37,335 nt of DNA from Deinococcus sp. (GTDB taxonomy: Bacteria; Deinococcota; Deinococci; Deinococcales; Deinococcaceae). Shown here in pieces: positions 8,666-15,938 of this stretch. The stretch covers positions 1 to 37,335 of the forward strand of contig NZ_JAGLBB010000029.1 in the NCBI RefSeq assembly GCF_018260555.1, written 5' to 3'. The position numbers and the translations under genes are program-made. The notes under the pieces were generated by a model. It had not been told where the DNA came from. It worked only from the letters and a program-made list of their open reading frames with translations, and did no database searches. The stretch's first letter is position 1. Each line of letters begins with the position of its first letter.

Positions 8666-8741
8666 GGCGAACGGGTGACAGTTGAGAGATGATGGAACAC
8701 GTGCCTGCGCCGACCACCTTCCTGCACCCCCGAGGCTTTCC

Positions 8742-9548
8742 TTGCACCTGCTGACCGACCCCCTCCAGTTTGCCTTCTTCAACCGCGCGCTGATCGCCGT
8801 GGTCCTCGTCAGCGTCCTGTGCGCCCTGGTCGGCGCGTGGGTGGTGCTGCGTGGCCTGAGTTACATCGGTGACGCCATGAGCCACGCCGTGTTCCCCGGC
8901 ATTGTCGGCGCGTTCCTGACCGGTGGAAACCTGCTGCTCGGAGCGCTGATCGCCGCCGTCCTCACGGCCCTCGGTATCGGCGCGGTCGGGCGGCAGAGCG
9001 GCCTGAAACAGGACAGCGCCATCGGCATCGTGTTCGTCGGCATGTTCGCCCTGGGCATCGTGATGCTGTCGCGCGCACCCACCTTCACCACGGACCTCAG
9101 CAACTTCCTGATCGGCAACCCGCTGGGCGTCACGCCCGCCGACCTGTGGGGCGCGCTGGCGGTCACGCTCGTCGTGGGCGGCTTCCTGACTGTCATCCAG
9201 AAGGAACTGCTGCTGGCGTCGTTCGACCCCACCGAGGCCCGCGCCGTGGGCCTCCCGGTGCGCCGCCTGGAAAGCCTGCTGCTGATCCTGATCGGCCTCG
9301 TCGTCGTCCTGACCGTGCAACTCGTCGGCACGACCCTCAGCGTCAGCCTGCTCATCACGTCCAGCGCCGCCGCACGCCTGCTGGCCCGCAACCTCAAGAA
9401 GATGATGATGCTCGCCGCCCTGCTCGGCACCGCCGGCGGCGTGACGGGTCTGTACATCAGCTACTACGCCAACACCGCCCCCGGCGCGACCATCGTCCTC
9501 GTGAACACCGCCATCTTCCTCGCGGCGCTGGCCTTTCGCCGGGAGTAG
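8742..9548 (+). CDS. znuB: Zinc ABC transporter permease, ZnuB-like
   Basis: Membrane component of the ZnuABC-type importer (ABC-3 family), about 268 residues with seven or eight hydrophobic helices. The start LLTDPLQFAFFNRALIAVVL matches family N-termini, and GDAMSHAVFPGIV and AVGLPVRRLE are typical internal motifs. No ATG fits the N-terminus. I chose the TTG at 8742 because GAGG lies about 6 bases before it and because it yields a normal-length N-terminus; a TTG at 8682 is the alternative. The gene is followed by a clear terminator. Confidence 0.9.
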   Translation: MHLLTDPLQFAFFNRALIAVVLVSVLCALVGAWVVLRGLSYIGDAMSHAVFPGIVGAFLTGGNLLLGALIAAVLTALGIGAVGRQSGLKQDSAIGIVFVGMFALGIVMLSRAPTFTTDLSNFLIGNPLGVTPADLWGALAVTLVVGGFLTVIQKELLLASFDPTEARAVGLPVRRLESLLLILIGLVVVLTVQLVGTTLSVSLLITSSAAARLLARNLKKMMMLAALLGTAGGVTGLYISYYANTAPGATIVLVNTAIFLAALAFRRE

Positions 9549-9568
9549 TCCCACCCCCGTTGCGGCCC

Positions 9569-9605
9569 CCGCCCGTTCGCAGGGAGACCGTGTTCGGGCG
9601 GTTTT
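9569..9605 (+). terminator. Rho-independent terminator after znuB
   Basis: CCGCCCG (9569-9575) and CGGGCGG (9595-9601) form a 7-bp stem followed by TTTT. It is 20 bases past the znuB stop. Confidence 0.75.
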
Positions 9606-9652
9606 CGTGACCTCTTTATGACCTCACTCTCCCCTGCCGTACCCTGTGCCTC

Positions 9653-10465
9653 ATGACGAACTTGCAGCGCTTCACGGGCCGGACGGTCCTCATCACGGGG
9701 GCGGGGGGCGGCATCGGCGCGGCCCTGGCCAGGCGGTACGCGGCCGAGGGGGCGCGCGTCGCCGTGAACGACCTGAACGCGCAGGCGGCGCAGACGGTCG
9801 TGTCGGCCATCACGGCGGCGGGCGGACAGGCGCTGAGCGTGCCGGGGGACGTGTCGTTGCGCGGGAGCGTGGAGGCGATCTTCACGGCAGCCGAGGCGGC
9901 GCTGGGGCCGGTGGACGTGCTGGTGAACAACGCGGCCCTCACGAGCGATCAGCGGCACTTTCTGGAGGCCGATGAGGACTGGTGGGATCTGTTCCTGCGC
10001 GTGAATCTGAAGAGTGTGTTCCTGTGCTCCCACCGCGCGGCGCCCGGCATGGCGCGCCGCCGCCGGGGCGTGATCCTGAACGTGTCGAGTGGCGGCGCGA
10101 CCCGCTCGCACCGGGGGTTCACGTCGTATGACGCGGCCAAGGGGGGCGTGGAAGCGTTCACGCGGGCGCTGGCGCTGGATCTCGCGCCCTACGGGGTGCG
10201 GGTGAACGGCATCACGCCGGGCTTCGTGAACACCTACGGCCTGAAAGGCGAGGACCTCGCGCAGCGCGAACAGACCGTGCCGCTGGGCCGCTACGGCACG
10301 CCAGACGACATGACGGGCGCGGCCGCGTTCCTGACCTCAGACGACGCGGCGTATATCACGGGGCAGTTCGTGGTGATCGACGGGGGCGTGCTGGTGCAGC
10401 AGCGCAGCGCGAACGTGGACACCTTCCCCCTCAGTCTCTTCCCGGACGTGCCCGCCGGGGAGTGA
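9653..10465 (+). CDS. Short-chain dehydrogenase/reductase (SDR family)
   Basis: This 270-residue NAD(P)-dependent oxidoreductase of the classical SDR type shows TGAGGGIG at 15-22 for cofactor binding, VNNAA near 94, the catalytic Ser in NVSSGG and the YxxxK pair in SYDAAKGG, then the ITPGFV segment. An Asp at the end of the second strand (VNDLN) suggests preference for NAD. The substrate is unknown; the C-terminal extension after GQFVVIDGGV is about 20 residues longer than the minimal fold. TACCCT lies 7 bases before the ATG, a leaderless-type start. It converges on the nitroreductase gene. Confidence 0.9.
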   Translation: MTNLQRFTGRTVLITGAGGGIGAALARRYAAEGARVAVNDLNAQAAQTVVSAITAAGGQALSVPGDVSLRGSVEAIFTAAEAALGPVDVLVNNAALTSDQRHFLEADEDWWDLFLRVNLKSVFLCSHRAAPGMARRRRGVILNVSSGGATRSHRGFTSYDAAKGGVEAFTRALALDLAPYGVRVNGITPGFVNTYGLKGEDLAQREQTVPLGRYGTPDDMTGAAAFLTSDDAAYITGQFVVIDGGVLVQQRSANVDTFPLSLFPDVPAGE

Positions 10466-10493
10466 ACCGCGTTCCATCCAACCTAGAGTGCAG

Positions 10494-10578
10494 AGCAGAA
10501 AAACGGGTTTCCGGGCGTACCGCTGGCTACCCGGAAACGTACCGGATGGCCAGCGAAACACACGGAAACCCGTCTGCT
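10494..10578. repeat. Long imperfect palindrome between converging genes (family C repeat)
   Basis: AGCAGA plus ACGGGTTTCCG on the left pairs with CGGAAACCCGT plus CTGCT on the right (10563-10578). An inner GCTGGC/GCCAGC stem continues the fold, giving a cruciform of about 85 bp. The internal piece CCGGATGGCCAGCGAAACA resembles CCGGATTGTCAGCGAAACA at 34479 and a segment near 24750, so it belongs to the mosaic repeat set. It could also terminate both flanking genes. Confidence 0.7.
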
Positions 10579-10595
10579 TCACCCTCTGGCGGGGT

Positions 10596-11216
10596 TCAGT
10601 AGAACTTGGTGATGCGCTCGACGCTGTGACGGTGGTGGGGGAAGCCGTCTTCGGCGCGCTTGCCCAGGGGCAGCAGGCCAGCGAACTGGACGTGTTCGGG
10701 CAGGCCGAGGATTTCCCTGACCTTTTCGGGCTGGAAGCCCAGCATGGGGACGGTGTCGTAACCGAGGCCGCGCGCGGCGAGCATCATGAATCCAAAGGCG
10801 ATGTTCGCCTGGCTCAGTCCCCACTGGCCGCGCTGGGCGACGTCCTGGCCGCCAAAGACGCCGTCAAAGGTCTTGCGCTGGCCTTCGCGGCCCTGCTCAC
10901 CCATGCCGGGGTGGGCGGTTTCCTCGACGGTCTGCAGGGTGTCTTCCATGTCGCTGTACACCACGATGACGGCGGGAGCGTTGGTGATCTGACCCTGTCC
11001 GTAGGCGGCGTCCTGAATCTGCTGCTTGACGGCGGGGTCCTGCACGACGGCGAAGCGCCAGGTCTGGGCGTTCCAGGCGCTGGGGGCGAGGCTGGCGAGG
11101 CGCAGGATTTCATGCAGGTCGTCCTGGTTCATGGGTTCCTGGACGTACTTGCGGATGCTGCGGCGGGTTTCGATGGCTTCTTTGATGTTGAGCACGTTGG
11201 GGGTCGTAGCGGTCAT
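10596..11216 (-). CDS. Nitroreductase-family FMN oxidoreductase
   Basis: Nitroreductase-fold enzymes are FMN-dependent dimers that reduce nitro groups, quinones or similar acceptors with NAD(P)H. The 206-residue protein starts with the family motif IETRRSIRKYVQEPM, followed by LRLASLAPSAWNAQTWRFAVV and, near the C-terminus, GYDTVPMLGFQPEKVREIL and FAGLLPLGKRAEDG. It is divergent from an HxlR-type regulator gene with 87 bp between them, a common arrangement for regulator and target. On the minus strand TAACCT lies 6 bases before the ATG. The physiological substrate is not evident. Confidence 0.92.
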   Translation of the reverse strand: MTATTPNVLNIKEAIETRRSIRKYVQEPMNQDDLHEILRLASLAPSAWNAQTWRFAVVQDPAVKQQIQDAAYGQGQITNAPAVIVVYSDMEDTLQTVEETAHPGMGEQGREGQRKTFDGVFGGQDVAQRGQWGLSQANIAFGFMMLAARGLGYDTVPMLGFQPEKVREILGLPEHVQFAGLLPLGKRAEDGFPHHRHSVERITKFY

Positions 11217-11303
11217 GCCGAGAGGTTATCCCCACCGGTTTGAAAAGTCAAGCGGTGTGAGATTCGTCATGATCTGGTCAGCCGCGCAGTGTAAACTCTG
11301 GTC
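11217..11303. promoter_or_regulatory. Shared control region of nitroreductase and HxlR genes
   Basis: Leaderless-type -10 boxes face away from each other: TAACCT (minus, 11228-11223) and TAAACT (plus, 11292-11297), each 6 bases from its start codon. Between them is TTTGAAAAGTCAA (about 11239-11251) flanked by ACCGG and GCGGT, an imperfect dyad that could be the regulator's operator. Confidence 0.5.
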
Positions 11304-11702
11304 ATGAGCGAACACACTGGATTCTGCCCGGTCTACCGGGCCATCGGCGTGTTGCAGGAGAAATGGGTGCTGCACATCGTGCGCGCCCTGCTGGGCGGTG
11401 AAAAGGGATTCAACGAGCTTGCTCGCGCCGTCGGCGGCTGCAACAGCGCCACCCTCACGCAGCGCCTCGAACACCTCGAAACCCTCGCGCTGATCAGCAA
11501 ACGCACCGAAGACAGCCAGGGCAAACTGGCCCGCAGCGTCTACACCCTCTCGCCCGCCGGGCTGGAACTCCAGAGCGTCATCGACGCCATCGACACCTGG
11601 GCCGTGGCACACCTGAACATGCCTGCACCCGCCCCCGCCATCACAGGCAGCGCAACCTCCGGCCCGGGCACAGACGGGCTTGCCAGGGACTGCGCCAGTT
11701 AG
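11304..11702 (+). CDS. HxlR-family winged-helix transcriptional regulator
   Basis: The 132-residue protein contains an HxlR domain from residue 8 to about 105: CPVYRAIGVLQEKWVLHIVRALL, then FNELARAVGGCNSATLTQRLEHLE as the recognition region, and a wing ending in YTLSPAGLEL. The N-terminal Cys8 is the position where thiol-sensing members of this family react with electrophiles or oxidants. About 25 C-terminal residues are low-complexity. It diverges from the nitroreductase gene and probably controls it in response to reactive carbonyls, quinones or oxidants; that response is inferred. TAAACT sits 6 bases before the ATG. Confidence 0.88.
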   Translation: MSEHTGFCPVYRAIGVLQEKWVLHIVRALLGGEKGFNELARAVGGCNSATLTQRLEHLETLALISKRTEDSQGKLARSVYTLSPAGLELQSVIDAIDTWAVAHLNMPAPAPAITGSATSGPGTDGLARDCAS

Positions 11703-11906
11703 ACCGGTGCCAGTTAAACCACTCGCACCGACCAATAAATCTCTGCCTGACGTGGGCCTCCCTGACAGTCACGGTCTGCCTGCCGGCCCGTGCAGCGTGT
11801 CAGGGGACGCAGGGAGTCAGGCAACACGAACCCTGTGTGCTTTGACCTAACACGGACTGCCGTGATTCGTTAACTCCGCCCCCCGGCACCGGATAGCTTC
11901 ACGCCT
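11703..11906. other. Non-coding stretch before the 194-bp element
   Basis: No convincing gene was seen. TGCCTGAC...CTCCCTG (about 11746-11771) recurs inverted as CAGGGAGTCAGGCA (about 11810-11823), so the region can fold into a hairpin that may terminate the HxlR gene. The last six bases, ACGCCT, are the left target duplication of the mobile element. Confidence 0.5.
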
Positions 11907-12100
11907 GGTAACTGCTCAGCAGGGTAAATTGCTCAGAATCTGAATTCAGCCCTATAAATTGCTAAGAAGCTGCTTTCAAATGACTGAAATTGCCGATATG
12001 GGCGAATTGGTTCGTCCAAGGCAGATTTGCAGTAAATATTATGCTCATACAAAACGGGAACAAGCGTTTTTTGCCGTGTTTATCGTGCTGAGCAGTTACC
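11907..12100. mobile_element. 194-bp non-autonomous (MITE-like) element
   Basis: GGTAACTGCTCAGCA (11907-11921) is repeated as a perfect 15-bp inverted copy, TGCTGAGCAGTTACC, at 12086-12100. The direct repeat ACGCCT flanks both ends (11901-11906 and 12101-12106), as expected for a 6-bp target-site duplication. The interior has no ORF of note, is markedly AT-richer than its surroundings, and contains a TAAATTGCT(C/A)AGAA motif twice. The intact ends and duplication suggest recent movement by a transposase encoded elsewhere. The parent family is not recognised. Confidence 0.88.
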
Positions 12101-12265
12101 ACGCCTGAACGTCCACTCTGGTCGTACTCGCTGTGCCGCGCCCCTTTCCCAGGCCGCCCGGACTGAAGGGTTGCTGCGACCCTTTGTGGGGTCCGGGTAG
12201 GCGGTCAGCCGGAACGTGAATGAACCCCCAAGCTGCGTGCCGGGCGCGGCCCGTACGCTGTGGGC

Positions 12266-12814
12266 ATGAGCATCAAGGAGAACTTCACGCCCGACGAGTG
12301 GTTCAAGGTCATGACCGGTCCCGGCCGCGCCGGAGCCGCCATCGTGGCGTCCAGCCCCAGCGGCCTGACCGGCCTGGTGGCCGAGGCCAAAGCCCTGAGT
12401 GACGCCATCCGCGAGGGCGTCAGCGCGGACACCCGCACGCCACTGCTCGAAGCCATCGCCGCCGATCTGCTGGCCACCCCGCCGGACCCGGCCGTGATGC
12501 CCCACCAGGACCGCCCCCGCAGCATGCAAGACGCGCTGGAGCAGAGCCTGGAGAACGTCCGGCAGGCCGCGTGGCTGGTGAGTGCCAAAACCAGCCCCGA
12601 GGACAGCGCCGCGTACCGCCAGATGCTGATGGACGTGGCTGAACGCACCGCGAACGCCGCAAAGGAAGGCGGTTTCCTGGGCTTCGGCGGTGAAGTCGTG
12701 AATGACAAGGAACGCGCCGTACTGGACGACCTGCGCCGCCTGCTGAGCCTGGACAGCGCTGCCCCCACGCCCGCCGACGCACCCAACCCGGACGGCAGCG
12801 GCAACAGCGGCTGA
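12266..12814 (+). CDS. Conserved hypothetical protein
   Basis: A 182-residue soluble, probably helical protein. The N-terminus has the pattern FTPDEWFKVMTGPGRAGAAI followed by SPSGLTGLVAEAKAL. I associate this TPEEW...SG..G...E pattern with small conserved proteins of unknown function, but name no family. The middle has a helix-rich stretch and a KEGGFLGFGGEVV segment; the end is a low-complexity Pro/Ala/Asp/Gly tail. The ATG at 12266 has TACGCT 6 bases upstream. A strong terminator follows the gene, so it appears to be a single-gene transcript. Confidence 0.75.
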   Translation: MSIKENFTPDEWFKVMTGPGRAGAAIVASSPSGLTGLVAEAKALSDAIREGVSADTRTPLLEAIAADLLATPPDPAVMPHQDRPRSMQDALEQSLENVRQAAWLVSAKTSPEDSAAYRQMLMDVAERTANAAKEGGFLGFGGEVVNDKERAVLDDLRRLLSLDSAAPTPADAPNPDGSGNSG

Positions 12815-12830
12815 GGCAGAACGACCAACC

Positions 12831-12859
12831 CGACGTGGCCTTACCGGTCACGTCGTTTG
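12831..12859 (+). terminator. Rho-independent terminator after the 182-aa gene
   Basis: CGACGTGGCC (12831-12840) pairs with GGTCACGTCG (12846-12855) over 10 bp with one G-U, followed by TTTGCT. Confidence 0.82.
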
Positions 12860-12866
12860 CTATGTC

Positions 12867-12889
12867 CAGGGCTGAAACGGTCAGCCCTG
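12867..12889. other. Perfect short hairpin downstream of the terminator
   Basis: CAGGGCTGA (12867-12875) and TCAGCCCTG (12881-12889) form a 9-bp stem with the loop AACGG. There is no T-run. The rest of the stretch to the purH promoter at 13057 shows nothing else recognisable. Confidence 0.5.
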
Positions 12890-13056
12890 CGACGCGGCTG
12901 CTGAGATCTGCCTTCCGTTTCGTTCACCAGACACCCCTCCGCCGGGTTGCGGCCTTCGCGCCCGGCATCAGAAGAGCAACCAAGTGAAAGCCTGCGCCCG
13001 CCTGACTTTGCTGCCGCGTGTCTGTAACTGCCGAACCCCGCACCACATGAACCCGG

Positions 13057-13062
13057 TATGCT
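13057..13062 (+). promoter_or_regulatory. -10 box of the purH transcript
   Basis: TATGCT lies about 10 bases before the start of the ZTP riboswitch, placing the transcription start near 13069. No strong -35 is visible. Confidence 0.6.
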
Positions 13063-13070
13063 GCGGCCAG

Positions 13071-13150
13071 TGTGGGGGCGACTGGCGCTGAACGTGGGCT
13101 GACCACGGGGGAGCCTCCGGGGAAGGAAATGATCGCGCGCCTGGGTCGAA
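13071..13150 (+). ncRNA. ZTP (pfl) riboswitch
   Basis: The RNA contains the conserved first-half motif GACTGGCG (13080-13087), then ACGTGGGCT, ACCACGGGGGAGCC (about 13102-13115) and, after a variable linker, the second-half CGCGCCTGGG (about 13136-13145). This order and spacing is the pfl motif that binds ZMP/ZTP (AICAR nucleotides). It precedes purH, whose product consumes AICAR monophosphate, the classic context. A terminator hairpin begins immediately after the second half, so ligand binding should prevent termination. Confidence 0.92.
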
Positions 13151-13190
13151 CGGCTCCCTGTCGGTGGGAACCGTTCGCGTTTCTGGTTCT
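13147..13190 (+). terminator. Riboswitch-controlled terminator upstream of purH
   Basis: CGAACGG (13147-13153) pairs with CCGTTCG (13171-13177), extended by CCC/GGG inside, and is followed by CGTTTCTGGTTCT. It overlaps the 3' edge of the ZTP aptamer, as expected for an expression platform. Confidence 0.85.
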
Positions 13191-13203
13191 GGGAGGAAAG
13201 CAC

Positions 13204-14805
13204 ATGACGCAGCAGAGCGAAGGGCAGGGCAGTCAGCAGAGCGGAGCGCAGTCCAGGAGACGGGCGCTGATCTCGGTGAGTGACAAGACGGGCGTGGTGG
13301 AGTTCGCGCAGCAACTCGAGGCGCGCGGCTGGGAGGTTCTGAGTACCGGCGGCACGTACGCCAGCCTCGTGGCGGCGGGCGTCGCGGCGCGGCAGGTGAG
13401 TGACGTGACAGGCTTCCCGGAAATGCTGGACGGCCGCGTGAAGACGCTGCACCCGGCGGTACACGGCGGGATTCTGGCGCGCAGAGAAGCAGCCCACCTG
13501 GAGCAGCTGGACGCACACGGAATCGGCACCATTGATCTGGTCTGCGTGAACCTGTACCCGTTCCGGGAGACGGTGGCGCGCGGCGCGGCGTTCGACGAGG
13601 CCATCGAGAACATCGATATCGGCGGGCCCGCCATGATCCGCTCGGCGGCGAAGAACCACGCGGGCGTGCTGATCCTCGTGGATCCTGCCGATTACGCGGT
13701 GGCGCTTCAGGAGAGCGTGAGCCCCGCCGAGCGGCAGCGGCTGGCCGCCAAGGCGTACAGGCACACCAGCGAGTACGACGCGGCCATCACCGCGTACCTG
13801 GAAGGCAGCAGCGACGAACTGCCTACCGCGCTGCCCAGCACGCTGACCCTGAACCTCAGCCGGGCCGCCGAGGTTCGGTACGGCGAGAATCCCCATCAGC
13901 CGGGCGCGATCTACCGTCTGGGCAGCGCGGTCGGCCCGGTTATCGACGCGCAGGTCGTGGCGGGCAAACCCATGAGTTTCAACAACTACGCCGACGCGGA
14001 CGCCGCCTGGGCACTGTGTCAGGAGCTCGCGGCTCAGGAGACGCAGGCGCAGCACGGCGACCCGGTGGCCGTGTGTGTGGCTGTCAAGCACGCCAACCCC
14101 TGCGGCGTGGCCGTCGCGGACGACGTGAAAGCGGCCTGGGAACGCGCCCGTGACGCCGACACCCTCAGCGTGTTCGGCGGCGTGGTCGCCGTCAGCGCGC
14201 CCGTGACCCTGGAGGCGGCGCAGGCGACGCGCGGCACGTTCCTGGAAGTGCTGATCGCGCCCGAGGTGACGCCCGAGGCCGCCGCGTGGTTCGCGGAGAA
14301 GAAACCGGACCTGCGGGTGCTGGTGGCCGCCGCGCCGCAGGGAATCAGCGTGCTGGACGTGCGCCCGCTGAGCGGCGGGTTCGCTGTGCAGGAACGCGAC
14401 GCCCGCCCCTGGGACGACCTGTGCCCGGAGGTCGTCACGGCCCGGCAGCCCACCGATCAGGAGTGGCATGACCTGCGTTTCGCGTGGGCGGTCGTCAAGA
14501 ACGCCCGCAGTAACGCCGTGGTTCTGGCGCGCGGCGGCGTGACGGTCGGCCTGGGCACCGGGGCGGTCAGCCGCATCTGGGCGGCCGAGCGGGCCGTGGC
14601 GAACGCAGGTGAGCGCGCGCAGGGCGCCGTGCTGGCCAGCGAGGCGTTCTTCCCCTTCGACGACGTGGTGCGCCTCGCCGCGAGCGTGGGTGTGACGGCC
14701 ATCCTGCAACCCGGCGGCGCCAAACGTGACCCCGAAGTGATCGCCGCGTGCAACGAACTGGGCCTGAGCATGGTGTTCACGGGCAGCCGCCACTTCCGGC
14801 ACTGA
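13204..14805 (+). CDS. purH: Bifunctional AICAR formyltransferase / IMP cyclohydrolase PurH
   Basis: PurH carries out the last two steps of de novo IMP synthesis: transfer of a formyl group to AICAR and ring closure to IMP. The 533-residue protein has the N-terminal IMP cyclohydrolase domain (ALISVSDKTGVVEFA, MLDGRVKTLHPAVHGGIL, ENIDIGGPAMIRSAAKN) and the larger formyltransferase domain (VRYGENPHQ, AVKHANPCG, and ILQPGGAKRDPEVI near the end). The start at 13204 follows GGGAGGAAA, a clear ribosome-binding site; the in-frame extension upstream would translate the riboswitch and terminator. Control by ZTP/ZMP is indicated by the leader RNA. Confidence 0.97.
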   Translation: MTQQSEGQGSQQSGAQSRRRALISVSDKTGVVEFAQQLEARGWEVLSTGGTYASLVAAGVAARQVSDVTGFPEMLDGRVKTLHPAVHGGILARREAAHLEQLDAHGIGTIDLVCVNLYPFRETVARGAAFDEAIENIDIGGPAMIRSAAKNHAGVLILVDPADYAVALQESVSPAERQRLAAKAYRHTSEYDAAITAYLEGSSDELPTALPSTLTLNLSRAAEVRYGENPHQPGAIYRLGSAVGPVIDAQVVAGKPMSFNNYADADAAWALCQELAAQETQAQHGDPVAVCVAVKHANPCGVAVADDVKAAWERARDADTLSVFGGVVAVSAPVTLEAAQATRGTFLEVLIAPEVTPEAAAWFAEKKPDLRVLVAAAPQGISVLDVRPLSGGFAVQERDARPWDDLCPEVVTARQPTDQEWHDLRFAWAVVKNARSNAVVLARGGVTVGLGTGAVSRIWAAERAVANAGERAQGAVLASEAFFPFDDVVRLAASVGVTAILQPGGAKRDPEVIAACNELGLSMVFTGSRHFRH

Positions 14806-14810
14806 CCGCT

Positions 14811-14857
14811 CACAGGCCGGGGGCCAGGGTACGCGTTGCCCCGGCCCCTGGCCTGTG
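14811..14857 (+). terminator. Long hairpin terminator after purH
   Basis: CACAGGCC (from 14811) through GGGGCCAGGG pairs with CCCTGGCC and GGCCTGTG (to 14857), about 18 of 19 base pairs, followed by TTCC. It lies between converging purH and the DUF4258 gene. Confidence 0.78.
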
Positions 14858-14892
14858 TTCCTACCTGTATGGCGTGCCTGCTCCGCGTGCCG

Positions 14893-15543
14893 TCAGGCGC
14901 TTTTCTTCCAGCGGCCCTTGCTGCGGTGCCCGACGCGGTTCCCGGCGTGCGCGGTGCGGGCGCGGATGGTCCCATCGTCGTAGCGGAGCATCACGGCCAG
15001 CCGGGCACGGCTGATGATGTGATGCGGTTGCTTGGGGACGAACGCCGTCACGATGTCCACGAACCCGTCGCGGGAATGCTCGGCGACCACGTGCAGCGGA
15101 AGTTTCACGCTGCACGCCTCGAAGTACCCGCAGACCAGCCAGCGGCGGTCCTCGGTGTACACAGCCCGGACCCGGCCGGTCAGCAGGACGTTCATCACGT
15201 CGTGTTCCAGGAAGCCTTCGGCGCGGGCGTGCCCGATGGCGTGGTCGCACAGGTGGTACCGGCCGTCGTACACGGCGTCGCGCAGGCGGGCGTGCGCGCG
15301 GCCCAGGCTGAAGTCGTCGGTGCTGATGCCGTCCAGGTCCGCTGCCCGCTGGGGTTTCACGGGGGCCTGCGCGGCGGGCCTGGGCGCAGGGCTGGCCTGG
15401 GCGCGGCGGGCGGCCTTCTCGGCGCGGGCCAGCTGGGCGCGCAGGGCCAGCAGGTCCGTGCCGGTCTGCACGTCACTGGCCGGAACGCGGTGGGCGGCGC
15501 GTGAGGGGACGTTGAGGCCCGGTTTGCTGGACTGTCTGGTCAC
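14893..15543 (-). CDS. DUF4258-domain protein
   Basis: A 216-residue protein of unknown function. The N-terminal half is Ala/Pro/Arg-rich with a short predicted coiled coil (LLALRAQLARAEKAARRAQ). The C-terminal part, from about residue 100, fits DUF4258: YHLCDHAIGHARAEGFLEHDVMNVLLTG, VYTEDRRWLVCGYFE and HVVAEHSRDGFVDIVTAFVP. DUF4258 folds are small and related in shape to toxin-like RelE/BrnT domains, but no antitoxin gene is adjacent. The start is GTG at 15543, preceded by GGAGG 9 bases upstream; a longer in-frame reading from 15630 lacks this signal. The transcript seems to begin near 15681, giving a structured leader of about 140 bases. Confidence 0.75.
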   Translation of the reverse strand: MTRQSSKPGLNVPSRAAHRVPASDVQTGTDLLALRAQLARAEKAARRAQASPAPRPAAQAPVKPQRAADLDGISTDDFSLGRAHARLRDAVYDGRYHLCDHAIGHARAEGFLEHDVMNVLLTGRVRAVYTEDRRWLVCGYFEACSVKLPLHVVAEHSRDGFVDIVTAFVPKQPHHIISRARLAVMLRYDDGTIRARTAHAGNRVGHRSKGRWKKSA

Positions 15544-15608
15544 GGCGAAACACCTCCAACTGCGCTGCCCCGCCTTCCCTGCCGACCAGAGGCGATACGG
15601 GCCTCCCT

Positions 15609-15652
15609 CAAAAAGGAAAACGCCCCTCAAACACGGCTTCGTGTCTGTGGGG
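15609..15652 (-). terminator. Terminator-like hairpin in the DUF4258 leader
   Basis: On the minus strand CCCC (15652-15649) and GACACG pair with CGTGTT and GGGG (15626-15623), followed by CGTTTTCCTTTTT. It lies inside the leader between the -10 box and the gene, so it may attenuate transcription. GCCTCCC just upstream can alternatively pair with GGGAGGC (15607-15601). Confidence 0.55.
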
Positions 15653-15672
15653 AGGCAGGCGGCGTACCCTGT

Positions 15673-15693
15673 TCAGGGCATGCCCTGAGCATA
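15673..15693 (-). promoter_or_regulatory. Promoter -10 with overlapping palindrome for the DUF4258 gene
   Basis: TATGCT (15693-15688, minus strand) is followed at once by the perfect 16-bp palindrome TCAGGGCATGCCCTGA (15673-15688). The palindrome covers the expected transcription start, so it could be a repressor site or a 5' RNA hairpin. Confidence 0.55.
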
Positions 15694-15877
15694 GCACGTC
15701 CGGGGCGGGGGGCAGGGTGAAGCGCCCGGCAGACAGCTGGGGCCGCCACTGACTAGGCTAAGGGTCAGCCTACCCACAACCCCGTCGCTCAGCCCTGCTG
15801 CGTATCCCTGTCGCCCTGGTCCTGCCGCCTACACGCTGCCCCCGCCCGGTGCGGCTCACCCCGTCCGGCCCGCCAGG

Positions 15878-15919
15878 ATGAGAGCGCACCCATGAGAGCG
15901 TAGCCGTGAGAGCGTAGCC
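15878..15919. repeat. Three tandem 14-bp repeats before the GNAT remnant
   Basis: ATGAGAGCGCACCC (15878-15891), ATGAGAGCGTAGCC (15892-15905) and GTGAGAGCGTAGCC (15906-15919). The rest of the 395-bp gap 15544-15938 holds the DUF4258 leader and a small TAGGCT/AGCCTA hairpin near 15754-15772. Confidence 0.88.
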
Positions 15920-15938
15920 GCCACTTCCGGAGGTTCCC

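Noticed and set aside
11907..12100. The AT-rich interior of the 194-bp element as a small RNA or regulatory gene.
   Set aside because: Perfect inverted ends and target duplication explain it better as a mobile element; a promoter-terminator pair was not found.
13072..13203. An in-frame N-terminal extension of PurH.
   Set aside because: It coincides with the ZTP riboswitch and its terminator; a good ribosome-binding site precedes 13204.
12841..14802. A 653-codon open frame antisense to purH, and many other long antisense frames.
   Set aside because: High third-position GC leaves few stops on the opposite strand; these frames show no family motifs and overlie clearly real genes.
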